Shown: positions 1 to 9,155 of the stretch, in pieces
Layout: every line of letters begins with the position of its first letter
Numbering within the stretch: the first letter of the stretch is position 1
Origin: Colwellia psychrerythraea 34H
Lineage (GTDB): Bacteria; Pseudomonadota; Gammaproteobacteria; Enterobacterales; Alteromonadaceae
Reading direction: 5' to 3'
NCBI RefSeq assembly: GCF_000012325.1
Contig: NC_003910.7
Span: forward strand, 4,216,001 to 4,280,000
Length of the DNA stretch: 64,000 nt
The notes under the pieces: generated by a model
Database searches by the model: none
Told to the model about the DNA's origin: nothing
The model's input: the letters and a program-made list of their open reading frames with translations, nothing else
Translations under genes and position numbers: made by a program

Positions 1-1837
1 CACTACACCCTGGACAGGCCACTGCAACAATTTCAGCCTTAGTCTCAATAACATCCGCCATTCGCATGTCAGGAATACGCTGCTTACCCGGTATATCGGT
101 AACCGGAGCGCCACCACCACCGCCACAACAACGGGCGGTTGATTTGCTGCGATCCATTTCTTTTATTTTGACTCCCATACTTTCTAACAAGAATCGAGGA
201 GCATCATACTCACCGTTATAACGACCTAAATAACAAGGATCGTGATAGGTCAGTGCCAGTTCTTTACTGTTGTCTAACTTAATTTTCTGTTGGCTCACTA
301 ACTCAGCAAAAAATCCGGTGTGGTGCATAACGTTATAGTTACCACCAAATTCACCATATTCATTCTTAATACAATGAAAGGCATGCGGGTCAGCGGTAAC
401 AATGGTATTAAACTTGTATTTATTCATGGTGCTAATATTACTATTGGCTAAGCGCTGAAAAGTCGCTTCATCGCCCAAACGTCTAGCCAAGTCACCACTG
501 TCACATTCCACATCTCCTAAGACAGCAAAATTAACCTTAGCAGCACGTAATAATTTAATCATTGCTCGCAGTGTGCGTTGATTACGCATATCAAAAGCCG
601 CGTCACCAACCCATAAAAGTACATCGGCTTGAGTGACTTCCTGCTTTTTCTCATTATGACCAAACACCGTAAGATTTTGATCTGCCGCCCAGTTCATACG
701 AGAGCTCGGAGCAAAACCGTTCGGGTTATCTGTTGCGCTCAGGTTCTCTAAAATCTCACTGCCCTTGCCTGGAGTTTGTCCTTTCTCCATGGTTTCAAAA
801 CGTCTCATATCAACTATTGCATCAACATGTTCAATCATCATAGGACAAGCATCAACGCAGGCACGACAAGTAGTACATGACCACAAGGTATCGCTTTCAA
901 CCAATACGTTAACAATAGGAATGATCGCACCACCTTTATGGGTGCCCACTTTAATGCCTGGATAAGGACTGCCTGCAAATTTTGCGTCATCGCCCCCAGC
1001 CATGCCAATGACCATATCTTGGATCAGCTTTTTCGGATTTAGCGGTTGCCCTGCAGCAAATGCAGGACAGTTATTTTCACAACGTCCACATTCAACACAA
1101 GCATCAAAGCTTAATAGTTGAGTCCACTTAAAGTCGATTGGCTTTTCTACGCCAAGTTTCTTGGCGCTTAAATCTATTGCTTTTAACCCCGTTGACTGAC
1201 CGCCACCAAAACGATCTTGGCGTCGATGTAAGCCCAAATGCAAAGCACCCGCAAAAGCGTGCTTCATTGGCCCGCCCCAGGTCATGCCGCAAAACATTTC
1301 GCCAATGCCCCAAATAATGCCAGCAACTAACAACAGTGCGAGTAACCAACCGCCAGTATCACTCGGTAATATTCCCGTTGCGGGTAAGGTGAGGATAAAA
1401 AAACTCAATGAAAAAATCATCAAGCTCTTTGGTAATCGCTGCCATTTCCCTAACGATAAATTAGGCGGAGGATTACGACGTCTGATCATCACAAAGATAC
1501 TGCCCACAAACATTAATAACGAAGAGCCAAGTAATGACCAGGTCAATATCTGCAGTTTTAGCTGAAAGACATAAAGCAATATGATTAATATCGAAGACAA
1601 AACAAAACCACCCGCCGTAGCAACGTGGGTATTGGACATATATTTATCACGGGCAACGACATGATGTAAGTCAACTAAGTAGCGACGAGGGATCTGTAAT
1701 AACCCAAGCCAATGTATCGTTGATGATTGTCCCTGTGACCACAGCAACATACGTTTAACTGCACCGACTAACGTTAGCAATAAGGCAAACGAAATGAGGG
1801 TAAACAGAAAATGGGAAAGAAATTCGGATGATGACAT
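1..1837 (-). CDS. dgcB: DgcB, Fe-S/membrane subunit of dimethylglycine demethylase (C-terminus beyond window)
   Basis: Partial gene, open at the left edge; the ATG is at 1837. Reading the minus strand gives an N-terminal membrane region with several hydrophobic segments, then two CxxC..C ferredoxin clusters ('CVECGRCENNCP' and 'CTTCRACVDACP'), then cysteine-rich heterodisulfide-reductase-type motifs ('HDPCYLGRYNGEY' and 'CCGGGGGAP'). This order matches Pseudomonas DgcB, which passes electrons from DgcA-catalysed dimethylglycine demethylation towards an electron-transfer flavoprotein or the respiratory chain. It lies 120 bp downstream of dgcA in the same orientation, as in Pseudomonas; etfBA would be expected beyond the left edge. 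The family assignment rests on close recall of the Pseudomonas protein. The electron acceptor is inferred. Confidence 0.93.
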   Translation of the reverse strand, partial: MSSSEFLSHFLFTLISFALLLTLVGAVKRMLLWSQGQSSTIHWLGLLQIPRRYLVDLHHVVARDKYMSNTHVATAGGFVLSSILIILLYVFQLKLQILTWSLLGSSLLMFVGSIFVMIRRRNPPPNLSLGKWQRLPKSLMIFSLSFFILTLPATGILPSDTGGWLLALLLVAGIIWGIGEMFCGMTWGGPMKHAFAGALHLGLHRRQDRFGGGQSTGLKAIDLSAKKLGVEKPIDFKWTQLLSFDACVECGRCENNCPAFAAGQPLNPKKLIQDMVIGMAGGDDAKFAGSPYPGIKVGTHKGGAIIPIVNVLVESDTLWSCTTCRACVDACPMMIEHVDAIVDMRRFETMEKGQTPGKGSEILENLSATDNPNGFAPSSRMNWAADQNLTVFGHNEKKQEVTQADVLLWVGDAAFDMRNQRTLRAMIKLLRAAKVNFAVLGDVECDSGDLARRLGDEATFQRLANSNISTMNKYKFNTIVTADPHAFHCIKNEYGEFGGNYNVMHHTGFFAELVSQQKIKLDNSKELALTYHDPCYLGRYNGEYDAPRFLLESMGVKIKEMDRSKSTARCCGGGGGAPVTDIPGKQRIPDMRMADVIETKAEIVAVACPGCS

Positions 1838-1862
1838 AACAAGACCTATTAATTATCCTAGG

Positions 1863-1890
1863 TGTATACCCAAGCTACTTGATGATGTGT
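1863..1890. repeat. Dispersed intergenic repeat fragment
   Basis: The motif 'tatacccaagctacttga' in the dgcA-dgcB spacer recurs at 18316, inverted and imperfect near 18559-18582, and in altered form at 21480-21500. It is a member of the dispersed repeat family seen only in the left half of the window. Confidence 0.6.
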
Positions 1891-1907
1891 TTTCATGTAA
1901 CTTGAGT

Positions 1908-1938
1908 TGCATACCACCGCACAGAACGATGGTATGCA
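1908..1938. other. Hairpin in dgcA-dgcB spacer
   Basis: A 9-bp inverted repeat (tgcatacca / tggtatgca) with a 13-nt loop, inside a looser outer stem (cttgagttgc / gcaacttaag). There is no T-run on the transcribed strand, so attenuation or mRNA stability is more likely than full termination. Confidence 0.45.
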
Positions 1939-1956
1939 TTCTAAAAGCAACTTAAG

Positions 1957-4017
1957 CTAGAAATCCTTACATAAACGCAATGCGTCATATATTGCCGCAT
2001 GAGTATTACGCTGCGATACACAATCACCAATGCGATAGAGTAAGTAGCCTTCGCCTTCTTCTGACAACATTGGCTGAGGTAAAGCCGCATAAAGTGCTTC
2101 AATATCAATTTGCCCTTTGTTGCGAGAATCGCTTTTCAATTGCAGATAAATTTCTTCATCAGGACGCACGCCATTTTCAATCACAACCTGATCAACAACA
2201 CGCTCTTCTTGCTGTCCGGTATATTCATTCTCTAGCACTGCCACCAATTTATCGCCTTCACGATAGACTTTTTCTAGTATTAAATCCGAGGACATGATCA
2301 CCTCTTTTTCATACAAGTTACGGTAATAGGTAGGGAACGTTGTTCCACCCACTGCAGCACCTGGTTTAATATCATCAGTTACCATCTCAACCAATGAACC
2401 GTTTTGTGCTAAAAAGTCTGCGGCTGACAAGCCACTAAATTCACAAATGGTGTCATACACTAAAACATTTTTACCTGGCGCAACCTTGCCACTTAAAATA
2501 TCCCAAGTGCTTACTGATAAACCTTCTTCAACACCCCAATGCGGGTTTTGTGCTAAGAAAGGTTGGCCACCAACTGCTAAAATAACCACATCGGCATTTA
2601 GGCTGCGGATCATTGCTTCATCAGCAGCGGTATCAAGACGTAGATCAATTCCTAAGCGGTCTAGCTCTAAAGCAAACCAACGGGTTATACCGGCAATTTG
2701 GTCGCGCTGTGGTGCTTTTGAGGCAATAGTGATTTGCCCGCCAAGTTCTGGATTTTTTTCAATTAAGGTAACGTCATGACCACGCTCGGCACAAACGCGT
2801 GCTGCTTCCATACCAGCTGGACCACCACCAATAACGACAACTTTACGTACTTTTCCTTCGGTTTTAGCGATGATGTGTGGCATCGTCGATTCACGTGATG
2901 TAGCGGCATTTTGAATACACAATACATCTAAACCTTGGTACTGACGATCGATACAATAGTTAGCACCCACACATTGTTTTATTTGGTCAACTTGGCCAAG
3001 TTTGATCTTAGCGATCAAATGCGGATCAGCAATATGTGCACGGGTCATACCAACAAAATCAACATAACCAGCTTCGAGAATACGCTGTGCCTGATTAGGA
3101 TCTTTAATGTTTTGTGCATGCATTACCGGCACATTAACCACTTCTTTAATGCCTGCGGCTAAATGTAAAAATGGTTCAGGTGGATAACTCATATTCGGAA
3201 TAACATTGGCCAAGGTATTATGAGTATCACAACCAGAGCCGATTACGCTGAAGAAATCGAGTAAACCAGTGGCATCATAATAAGCAGCGACCTGTTTCAT
3301 GTCCTCATGGTTTAGTCCATCTGGATGAAATTCATCACCACAAATGCGCAAGCCCACAGCAAAGTCACGACCCACTTCTTCACGAATAGCATGTAGTACT
3401 TCCATACCAAAACGCATTCTATTTTCGAAACTTCCGCCATATTCATCGTCACGCTGGTTAACCCGAGGGCTCCAGAATTGATCGATTAAATGCTGATGAA
3501 CTGCTGACAGTTCAATACCATCTAAACCACCCGCTTTTGCACGCCCCGCCGCCTTGGCATAATCACCAACAATGCGTTGCATTTCTTCAATTTCAATAGT
3601 TTTACACGTGGCGCGATGCACAGGCTCACGAATACCACTTGGACTAACTAACGTTGACCAATTACCACCATCCCAACGAGAACGACGTCCCATATGGGTA
3701 ATTTGAATCATGATTTTACCGCCGTGCTTGTGTACAGCATCGGCTAAGTTTTGAAAATGAGGGATGATTCTGTCAGTAGATAAGTTAACCGACTTCCACC
3801 AGTCTTGTGGACTGTCAATCGATACTACGCTAGAGCCGCCACAAATTGACAGACCAACCCCACCTTTGGCTTTTTCTTCGTAATACTTAACATATCGTTC
3901 GGTCGTCATGCCACCTTCGGTAGCATATACTTCGGCGTGTGCCGTACTAACCACACGATTTCGTATGGTAAGTTGATTAATTTTTAATGGCTGAAATAGT
4001 GCATCGAACTGCGCCAT
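1957..4017 (-). CDS. dgcA: DgcA, dimethylglycine demethylase flavoprotein subunit
   Basis: 686 aa, the usual size for the trimethylamine-dehydrogenase-like NADH:flavin oxidoreductase family. Residues 1 to about 340 form an old-yellow-enzyme FMN barrel. A cysteine cluster follows for the 4Fe-4S centre (C349, C355, C367 visible). A dinucleotide-binding fold then begins with 'VVVIGGGPAGMEAA' near residue 394 and runs to the end. In Pseudomonas DgcA with DgcB converts dimethylglycine to sarcosine. It is flanked by dgcB and by the V4R-domain gene and dipeptidase gene in the same order as the PA5396-PA5399 locus, which supports the substrate assignment over other TMADH-like enzymes. Cytoplasmic. 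Start: ATG at 4017 preceded by 'AGGAGCTC' on the minus strand. Confidence 0.93.
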   Translation of the reverse strand: MAQFDALFQPLKINQLTIRNRVVSTAHAEVYATEGGMTTERYVKYYEEKAKGGVGLSICGGSSVVSIDSPQDWWKSVNLSTDRIIPHFQNLADAVHKHGGKIMIQITHMGRRSRWDGGNWSTLVSPSGIREPVHRATCKTIEIEEMQRIVGDYAKAAGRAKAGGLDGIELSAVHQHLIDQFWSPRVNQRDDEYGGSFENRMRFGMEVLHAIREEVGRDFAVGLRICGDEFHPDGLNHEDMKQVAAYYDATGLLDFFSVIGSGCDTHNTLANVIPNMSYPPEPFLHLAAGIKEVVNVPVMHAQNIKDPNQAQRILEAGYVDFVGMTRAHIADPHLIAKIKLGQVDQIKQCVGANYCIDRQYQGLDVLCIQNAATSRESTMPHIIAKTEGKVRKVVVIGGGPAGMEAARVCAERGHDVTLIEKNPELGGQITIASKAPQRDQIAGITRWFALELDRLGIDLRLDTAADEAMIRSLNADVVILAVGGQPFLAQNPHWGVEEGLSVSTWDILSGKVAPGKNVLVYDTICEFSGLSAADFLAQNGSLVEMVTDDIKPGAAVGGTTFPTYYRNLYEKEVIMSSDLILEKVYREGDKLVAVLENEYTGQQEERVVDQVVIENGVRPDEEIYLQLKSDSRNKGQIDIEALYAALPQPMLSEEGEGYLLYRIGDCVSQRNTHAAIYDALRLCKDF

Positions 4018-4065
4018 GATGAGCTCCTGATATTAGTTCTTTAAAAAGCTGTTTATAATAAAAAG

Positions 4066-4620
4066 TTAGCGTGGTGTTACTTCAAAGTAACCAACATCGC
4101 AACCCTCTTCAGCGGCACATTGTGTTTGTTTTGCAACGGTTTTCACTGGGTAACCTAAGGTTTCAGCAATTTGATCCATCGCACCAGCAAACCAACCAGT
4201 AAACATATAATCGACTTTGCGATTAACCTTGCCGTATTGATAAACAAAAGCAGAATTTTCTAATCGAACTTTTGCTGTACCATTTTCAAGATCGAGTTCT
4301 TCAGTAATGAAAAAGCCCCAACCACGTTGTGATAAACGTTTCATGTAATGCTCAAACAATTCTTCACCACGAATACCGTGCTCTTCGCCTTCTTTTTCAC
4401 ACCAGTAAAAAGCAGATTTATAACCAGCTTTATATAAAACATCGGCGTATTTTTCGGCGCCAAGTTCTTCTTCGATGCCCATATGGTTGTTAACAAAAAA
4501 GTGACGCGGTACATACAGCATAGGTAAAGCATCAGTGGTCCAAACGCCAGTCTCATTGTCGACTAAAATCGGCATATCAGGACTGTGGCTCGCGGTATTC
4601 AGGTTATTTACATTACTCAT
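4066..4620 (-). CDS. Conserved betaine-cluster protein with V4R-like domain (PA5397 type)
   Basis: 184 aa, soluble, no signal peptide. It matches my recall of Pseudomonas PA5397, which sits in the same position between the dipeptidase and dgcA. The second half ('FAGAMDQIAETLG' then 'CAAEEGCDVGYFEV') resembles the 4-vinyl-reductase (V4R) small-ligand-binding fold with a C-terminal Cys pair. V4R domains bind small molecules or metals; here it could sense or shuttle a catabolic intermediate, but its function is unknown. It is 3 bp from the dipeptidase stop/start junction and 48 bp from dgcA, so it is very likely co-transcribed with them. Confidence 0.75.
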   Translation of the reverse strand: MSNVNNLNTASHSPDMPILVDNETGVWTTDALPMLYVPRHFFVNNHMGIEEELGAEKYADVLYKAGYKSAFYWCEKEGEEHGIRGEELFEHYMKRLSQRGWGFFITEELDLENGTAKVRLENSAFVYQYGKVNRKVDYMFTGWFAGAMDQIAETLGYPVKTVAKQTQCAAEEGCDVGYFEVTPR

Positions 4621-4623
4621 TGT

Positions 4624-5610
4624 CTATTCTCCCCAGACGTCTTTAAGAACGCGAACCCAGTTCTCGCCCATGATTTTTTTAATTTTAGATTCTGACCAGC
4701 CGTGTTTTAACATCGTAGCGGTCAAGTTAGGAAATTCACCTAAGGTACGAATGCCCTCAGGGTTAATAATGGTGCCAAAGTTAGTTAAGTTACGGGCATA
4801 ACCTTTGTCGTGAGTTAACATATCGAAGAATGCTTGATCATGGCCTTGCGTAAAATCAGTGCCTATACCAACACAGTCTTCACCAGCTATATTGACTACA
4901 TAATCTATCGCTTCAACGTAGTCATCAACCGTAGAATCAATGCCATTTTTTAAGAAGGGAGCAAACATGGTTACGCCAATAAAACCGCCGTGTTCGGCGA
5001 TAAAGCGTAATTCTTCATCCTTTTTATTACGCGGATGTTCTTTTAGTCCGAAAGGTAAACAATGTGAATAACACACTGGCTTAGTGGACGCTAAAATAAC
5101 TTCTTCTGACGTTTTTGGTCCCACATGAGATAAATCACACATGATGCCAACTCGATTCATTTCAGCAACGATTTCAAGACCAAAGCCAGATAATCCACCG
5201 TCACGTTCATAACAACCCGTGCCTACCAGGTTTTGCGTGTTGTAAGCCATTTGTACAATGCCAACACCCAATTTTTTAAATATTTCGACATAACCAATTT
5301 TATCTTCAAAAGCATTAGCATTTTGAAAGCCTAAAATGATGCCAGTTTTGCCCTGCTCTTTCGCTTTAGCAATATCAGCAGTCGTATGTACAGGCATAAT
5401 TAAATCACTGTTATCACAGAAAAATTGATTAAATTCGGTGATGTTGTCAATGGTATCTTTAAAACCTTCCCACACTGATACGGTACAGTTGGCAGCGGTT
5501 AAGCCACCTTTAGCCATGTCTTCAAATAAATCTCGGTTCCATTTTGCGATGACTAAACCATCGAAAATTATTGAGCTTTCATGTAACGCTAAAGCTTGAT
5601 CTGTATTCAT
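4624..5610 (-). CDS. Membrane-dipeptidase-family (M19) peptidase, PA5396 type
   Basis: 328 aa. M19 renal-dipeptidase-like TIM barrel: 'CDLSHVGPKTSEEVI' (metal-binding His region), 'VCYSHC' and 'GIGTDFTQGH' near the C-terminus. The first metal site usually reads HxD; here the N-terminal stretch is 'SSIIFDGLVIAKWNRD', so that motif is altered, as in the betaine-cluster subfamily. It is the first gene of a likely operon dipeptidase-V4R-dgcA-dgcB. The Pseudomonas homologue is co-induced by glycine betaine through GbdR, but its substrate is not known to me. ATG at 5610 with 'GAGGTT' just upstream on the minus strand. Confidence 0.85.
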   Translation of the reverse strand: MNTDQALALHESSIIFDGLVIAKWNRDLFEDMAKGGLTAANCTVSVWEGFKDTIDNITEFNQFFCDNSDLIMPVHTTADIAKAKEQGKTGIILGFQNANAFEDKIGYVEIFKKLGVGIVQMAYNTQNLVGTGCYERDGGLSGFGLEIVAEMNRVGIMCDLSHVGPKTSEEVILASTKPVCYSHCLPFGLKEHPRNKKDEELRFIAEHGGFIGVTMFAPFLKNGIDSTVDDYVEAIDYVVNIAGEDCVGIGTDFTQGHDQAFFDMLTHDKGYARNLTNFGTIINPEGIRTLGEFPNLTATMLKHGWSESKIKKIMGENWVRVLKDVWGE

Positions 5611-5713
5611 TAAATTAACCTCATCTATGCTGTGAGATCTCTACTGATCAATCACAGGCAAATTTAAACTAAAGTCAGTCTAACAAAGGCAAATAGCGTG
5701 GTTTGGGAGAATG

Positions 5714-5748
5714 CGACACCTACCTTACTAAAAACGGCGTAGGTGTCG
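5714..5748. other. Inverted repeat upstream of dipeptidase operon
   Basis: Perfect 10-bp dyad (cgacacctac / gtaggtgtcg) with a 15-nt spacer, about 100 bp upstream of the dipeptidase start and 90 bp downstream of the 5839-7731 gene. No T-tract. It could be a weak terminator or an operator. Confidence 0.5.
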
Positions 5749-5838
5749 TTAATTGGATAGCTGACCAGAGATAGGGGTAATCAGCATTTGCTCATGACGC
5801 TAACTCATGGCGCTAATATAAGATCAGTTAAGTCAGGG

Positions 5839-7731
5839 TTATATATGTTGTCGATACAAAGTTAACGTTTTACGCCAAGCAAACTTAACTTCGGGGATCA
5901 TCAATGGCGAGCGCGGCTCAAAAACATTGCTCGATTGTTCGCCTTGTTCATTTTCGAGATAATAGTCAATAACATGTTCTTTATTCATGCCATAGGTTTG
6001 GTGCATAAAGTCGAGTTCTTTGTCCCCTAAGCAAATACCGTAGTACCTATGTATCGCCTGTGCTATCTGCTCAGATGCTTTAACCATGTCTTTTTTGACT
6101 TCTTTGGCTACCGACTCGCCCCAGCCAACTTTGGTGGTGGTACTCAAACCAGGTTCGAAGCTACCTAAATCGACAGCATTAGAGGAATATATGGCGCCCT
6201 GTACCTCAGGTAAACTAATAAAAACACAGGGATTTAGGGCTAATGCCAAATCTATTGCCAGCTGTTTTGCGGCCCGCACATGCTGATTACTAACCTGCCA
6301 GTTACTTTGTTGCGTGCGGTTTCTTAAACCCTTTGACAATATGCTTTGACTATCAAAATGATGGGCTATTTTTTTAACAACGGTAATTTTATCCGCATCC
6401 GTTAACTGTATTTGCCGCTCGATTATGTGTAAGCCCTGCTTACCAGTGACCGATACCTTAGTGTTAGCATCGGCATACTTTAGATTAATTCGCTGCCAGC
6501 TATTAATATCTTTTAAGAAATCAGCATGTTCATTGAGCACCATAGCACTACTTCGATAGGCTTGCTGATATAACTCCAGTGCCTTAATCAACACGCTATG
6601 ATTGAGCTTTAACGCACGCATATCGACGTTTTCACGCTTTTGCACACACCCGATATCGTCGCAAATATTTTGACAAAGCCGATCTATAGTTTCGAGACAT
6701 ATTTGCAATAAGTCACTACTTGGCAGACGCTCAGCCACGGTGGAGTAATCGAGTAAATTACTGTCACTTAAAAAGTTAGCCAACGCCAATAACTGGCTGT
6801 AACCACGTGCTCTAGCAATGCGGTACTTAGAGCGCTCTTTTTCTAATTTTTTGGTGGCTATGGTCAATTGCGATGAGCCAACACAATTAACTACTAACAT
6901 TGGAATACGTCGCCCAGATAAAAGCTCAAAGGCCAAGGTTAAGACTTCTTCAACATCGCTTAAGCCCATGATGTCTTCGTTATCTTCTTCAATCGCTGAA
7001 AATATACGCTCAATAAAAAAGGGCTCTCGTTCTACACCGCTACGCAAAGTATTTTTTTTACCTTGGAGGCGTTGTTCTAACAGCCGGGCCAATCGCGGAC
7101 GATCTGGTTCTAAGCTTGCTAAGGCAGCAGAGATTTCCGTTGAAAGTTCCTGGTTAATATCGTGGATACGACTATACATACCCGCGCGCCAATAAATTTC
7201 AATATTCGCCACGGCCTGAGCAATCACTGGTGAATCAATAATGCTATTTACCGCAAGCGTTAACCATTGCGGACCAAGATCCGATTTTTGCAACAGTATA
7301 CGTGCCGACTCATAACGCCTCGACTCAGGTTCCATACGACTTAGGGTGAGATCTCTGACCGACAGAATGAAATCAGGCAAGCTGCCAATAACCAATAACA
7401 ACTGCTCTTTGGCATCATCAAGTTCTTGCCCTTTTGTCGCTTTGTAGATGAACTTTACCAAGACGGCAATCAGTCCCATTAATACGGTGTAACCGACAAA
7501 AAATATCAAATTCTCATTGGGCAACCAAGTCCCAAATCCTAGATAATATCCGCCTTGGGCCGCTAAGAAGGTTACCGGACCTGCAGTCCAACCAACTTCA
7601 GCGAGACTCCATAATGAAGATTTTCCGACGCCAGATTGCGCCATGCGATCAATACGGCGTTGGCCACTCTGTTGAATTTGAAGATGATTTTTTTCTGAGT
7701 TTTCGGAATTTAACAAGGAGGATAATTTCAT
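5839..7731 (-). CDS. Uncharacterised membrane-anchored protein
   Basis: 630 aa; I do not recognise a family. Two hydrophobic segments near the N-terminus (about residues 41-66 and 75-96) are followed by some 530 residues of mostly helical, charged, soluble sequence with no enzyme motif I can name. This suggests a membrane-anchored cytoplasmic domain. Positions about 255-300 carry an acidic stretch ('SAIEEDNEDIMGLSDVEEV'). It lies between gbdR and the dgc operon on the same strand with roughly 170- and 230-bp spacers, so probably its own transcription unit. I know of no counterpart in the Pseudomonas betaine locus. A structural or regulatory role is possible; no function is claimed. Confidence 0.7.
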   Translation of the reverse strand: MKLSSLLNSENSEKNHLQIQQSGQRRIDRMAQSGVGKSSLWSLAEVGWTAGPVTFLAAQGGYYLGFGTWLPNENLIFFVGYTVLMGLIAVLVKFIYKATKGQELDDAKEQLLLVIGSLPDFILSVRDLTLSRMEPESRRYESARILLQKSDLGPQWLTLAVNSIIDSPVIAQAVANIEIYWRAGMYSRIHDINQELSTEISAALASLEPDRPRLARLLEQRLQGKKNTLRSGVEREPFFIERIFSAIEEDNEDIMGLSDVEEVLTLAFELLSGRRIPMLVVNCVGSSQLTIATKKLEKERSKYRIARARGYSQLLALANFLSDSNLLDYSTVAERLPSSDLLQICLETIDRLCQNICDDIGCVQKRENVDMRALKLNHSVLIKALELYQQAYRSSAMVLNEHADFLKDINSWQRINLKYADANTKVSVTGKQGLHIIERQIQLTDADKITVVKKIAHHFDSQSILSKGLRNRTQQSNWQVSNQHVRAAKQLAIDLALALNPCVFISLPEVQGAIYSSNAVDLGSFEPGLSTTTKVGWGESVAKEVKKDMVKASEQIAQAIHRYYGICLGDKELDFMHQTYGMNKEHVIDYYLENEQGEQSSNVFEPRSPLMIPEVKFAWRKTLTLYRQHI

Positions 7732-7767
7732 ATCGTTAAGTATTCATAAAGTAAGTTGTATTACCAA

Positions 7768-7803
7768 ACGACTTCAAAAGTGCAGGATTCAGCGGGAATT
7801 AGA
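7768..7803. repeat. Dispersed repeat remnant
   Basis: 'gcaggattcagcgggaatt' resembles the ends of the repeats at 18540-18582 (inverted) and 21460-21480. Short copy upstream of the 630-aa gene. Confidence 0.4.
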
Positions 7804-7850
7804 AACGTCTTAGACATGCTCAATCATCCTGAAATAGCCTCTTGAAGTAT

Positions 7851-7884
7851 AGATACCGTTTAACCTCAAGAGTAAACGGTATCT
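7851..7884 (-). terminator. Hairpin after gbdR-like gene
   Basis: Perfect 12-bp stem (agataccgttta / taaacggtatct), 10-nt loop, 17 bp downstream of the stop at 7901. No U-tract follows on the minus strand, so it may act as a 3'-end stabiliser or a Rho-assisted terminator. Confidence 0.5.
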
Positions 7885-7900
7885 TGCTGTGTTTTGTTAG

Positions 7901-8962
7901 TTAGTGATGTTGTTGATGTTGATGTTGAACCTTAACCGATCCCAAGCTGGATTCTTTACTGGAAGCAAATTGCTTATTTTTAGCTAAAACGTTGCGCTCA
8001 TCTCGGGGCGGAATGCTAAAAGAATTACGATAACACTTACTAAAATGCGGCGTAGAAACAAAACCACATGCTATAGCAATTTCAATAATAGACATATTGG
8101 TTTGCTTTAATAACTGACGTGCTTTTCCTAATCGTAACTGTAAATAATAACGATGCGGCGAACAGTTGAGATATTTTTGAAACAATCGCTCTAACTGACG
8201 TCGAGATAAATCAACAAAACTAGCTAATTCATCTAGGCATAATATTTCTTCAATATTTGCTTCCATTAACGCGACTACATCTTGCAATTTTGACTGAGTA
8301 GCACCAACAATATGCTGTAATGGTATGCGTTGCTGGTCGTTTTCATCACGAATATGTTCATGAGAAAACATGTCTGAAATAGCCGTTGTTAAAGCTTTAC
8401 CGTACTCTTTAGAAATCACCTGCAACATCATATCAATAGGTGCTGTACCGCCTGAACAAGTCATGCGATTACGGTCAAGTATAAACAATTGATTGGAGCT
8501 TTTTATTAAAGGGAACTCTTCCTGACAACTCGCCAACAATTCCCAATGAATGGTGCTTTGATAGCCGTTTAATAAACCCGCTTTAGCCAATAAATAACTG
8601 CCCGTGCAAATGCCGCCTAGCACGATATTACAGCGAGATAAATGGGTTAACCAGCTAAGCACTTTTCGCGTCACTGTGCCTTTTATATCTACACCGCCAC
8701 AAACCAACACAGTATCAAACTCAACATAGTTATTGATGCAAGAATCAACCTCGATCTTCAGTCCATCACTGGCAGTAACAACGCCGCCATCTTCACTGAG
8801 AATAGTCCAACGATATAGTTGTTCTCCAGACAATTGATTGGCCATTCGCAATGGCGCAATTGCCGAGGACAACGCTAACATGGTAAAGTTGGGTTGTAAT
8901 AAAAAACCAATATGTTTACATTTTATCTGTGCCTGACTGCTAGTTGATGGTACTAATGGCAT
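7901..8962 (-). CDS. gbdR: GbdR-like AraC-family transcriptional activator (GATase-1/DJ-1 sensor)
   Basis: 353 aa. An N-terminal DJ-1/PfpI-type class-I amidotransferase-like sensor (residues about 15-190) carries the typical 'LGGICTGSYLLAKAGLL' and 'CSGGTAPIDMMLQVI' motifs. The C-terminal AraC double helix-turn-helix (about 235-335) includes 'LCLDELASFVDLSRRQLERLFQ' and 'IIEIAIACGFVSTPHFSKCYR'. Pseudomonas GbdR has this architecture (367 aa) and activates gbcA, gbcB and dgc genes on sensing betaine or dimethylglycine. Its location among these genes supports that role, although related GlxA-family regulators (e.g. SouR for sarcosine) cannot be excluded. It is divergent from the fds operon across a 457-bp promoter region. 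Confidence 0.85.
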   Translation of the reverse strand: MPLVPSTSSQAQIKCKHIGFLLQPNFTMLALSSAIAPLRMANQLSGEQLYRWTILSEDGGVVTASDGLKIEVDSCINNYVEFDTVLVCGGVDIKGTVTRKVLSWLTHLSRCNIVLGGICTGSYLLAKAGLLNGYQSTIHWELLASCQEEFPLIKSSNQLFILDRNRMTCSGGTAPIDMMLQVISKEYGKALTTAISDMFSHEHIRDENDQQRIPLQHIVGATQSKLQDVVALMEANIEEILCLDELASFVDLSRRQLERLFQKYLNCSPHRYYLQLRLGKARQLLKQTNMSIIEIAIACGFVSTPHFSKCYRNSFSIPPRDERNVLAKNKQFASSKESSLGSVKVQHQHQQHH

Positions 8963-9099
8963 GTGATTTATTCCTATTCTGAAGATTGCAGTTCTTATTA
9001 TTATTATTGCAGTTTTTTTTAAAACAGCATGTAGATTTCCCTAATAACTTAATTATTCACTCGTTTAAATCTAGTTAGTCAAAATTTATCACCCAGGGA

Positions 9100-9113
9100 T
9101 TGATTTAGATCAA
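9100..9113. promoter_or_regulatory. FNR/ANR-type box 1, fds/gbdR promoter region
   Basis: TTGATTTAGATCAA, a perfect match to the FNR consensus TTGAT-N4-ATCAA, in the 457-bp divergent region between gbdR and fdsG. The identical 14-mer recurs at 18162 upstream of the BCCT carrier. Confidence 0.65.
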
Positions 9114-9141
9114 AAAGCCAGGTTTTAATTAATAACAACGC

Positions 9142-9155
9142 ATGATTTGAATCAA
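9142..9155. promoter_or_regulatory. FNR/ANR-type box 2, fds/gbdR promoter region
   Basis: ATGATTTGAATCAA, one base from the FNR consensus. Its centre is 42 bp (about four helical turns) from box 1, so both could be bound on one DNA face. Transcription starts are not known; the remaining sequence up to 9419 is an AT-rich leader with no other clear element. Confidence 0.5.

Noticed and set aside
1284-1565. Plus-strand open frame inside dgcB
   Set aside because: Antisense shadow of a well-supported gene; no ribosome site or family match.
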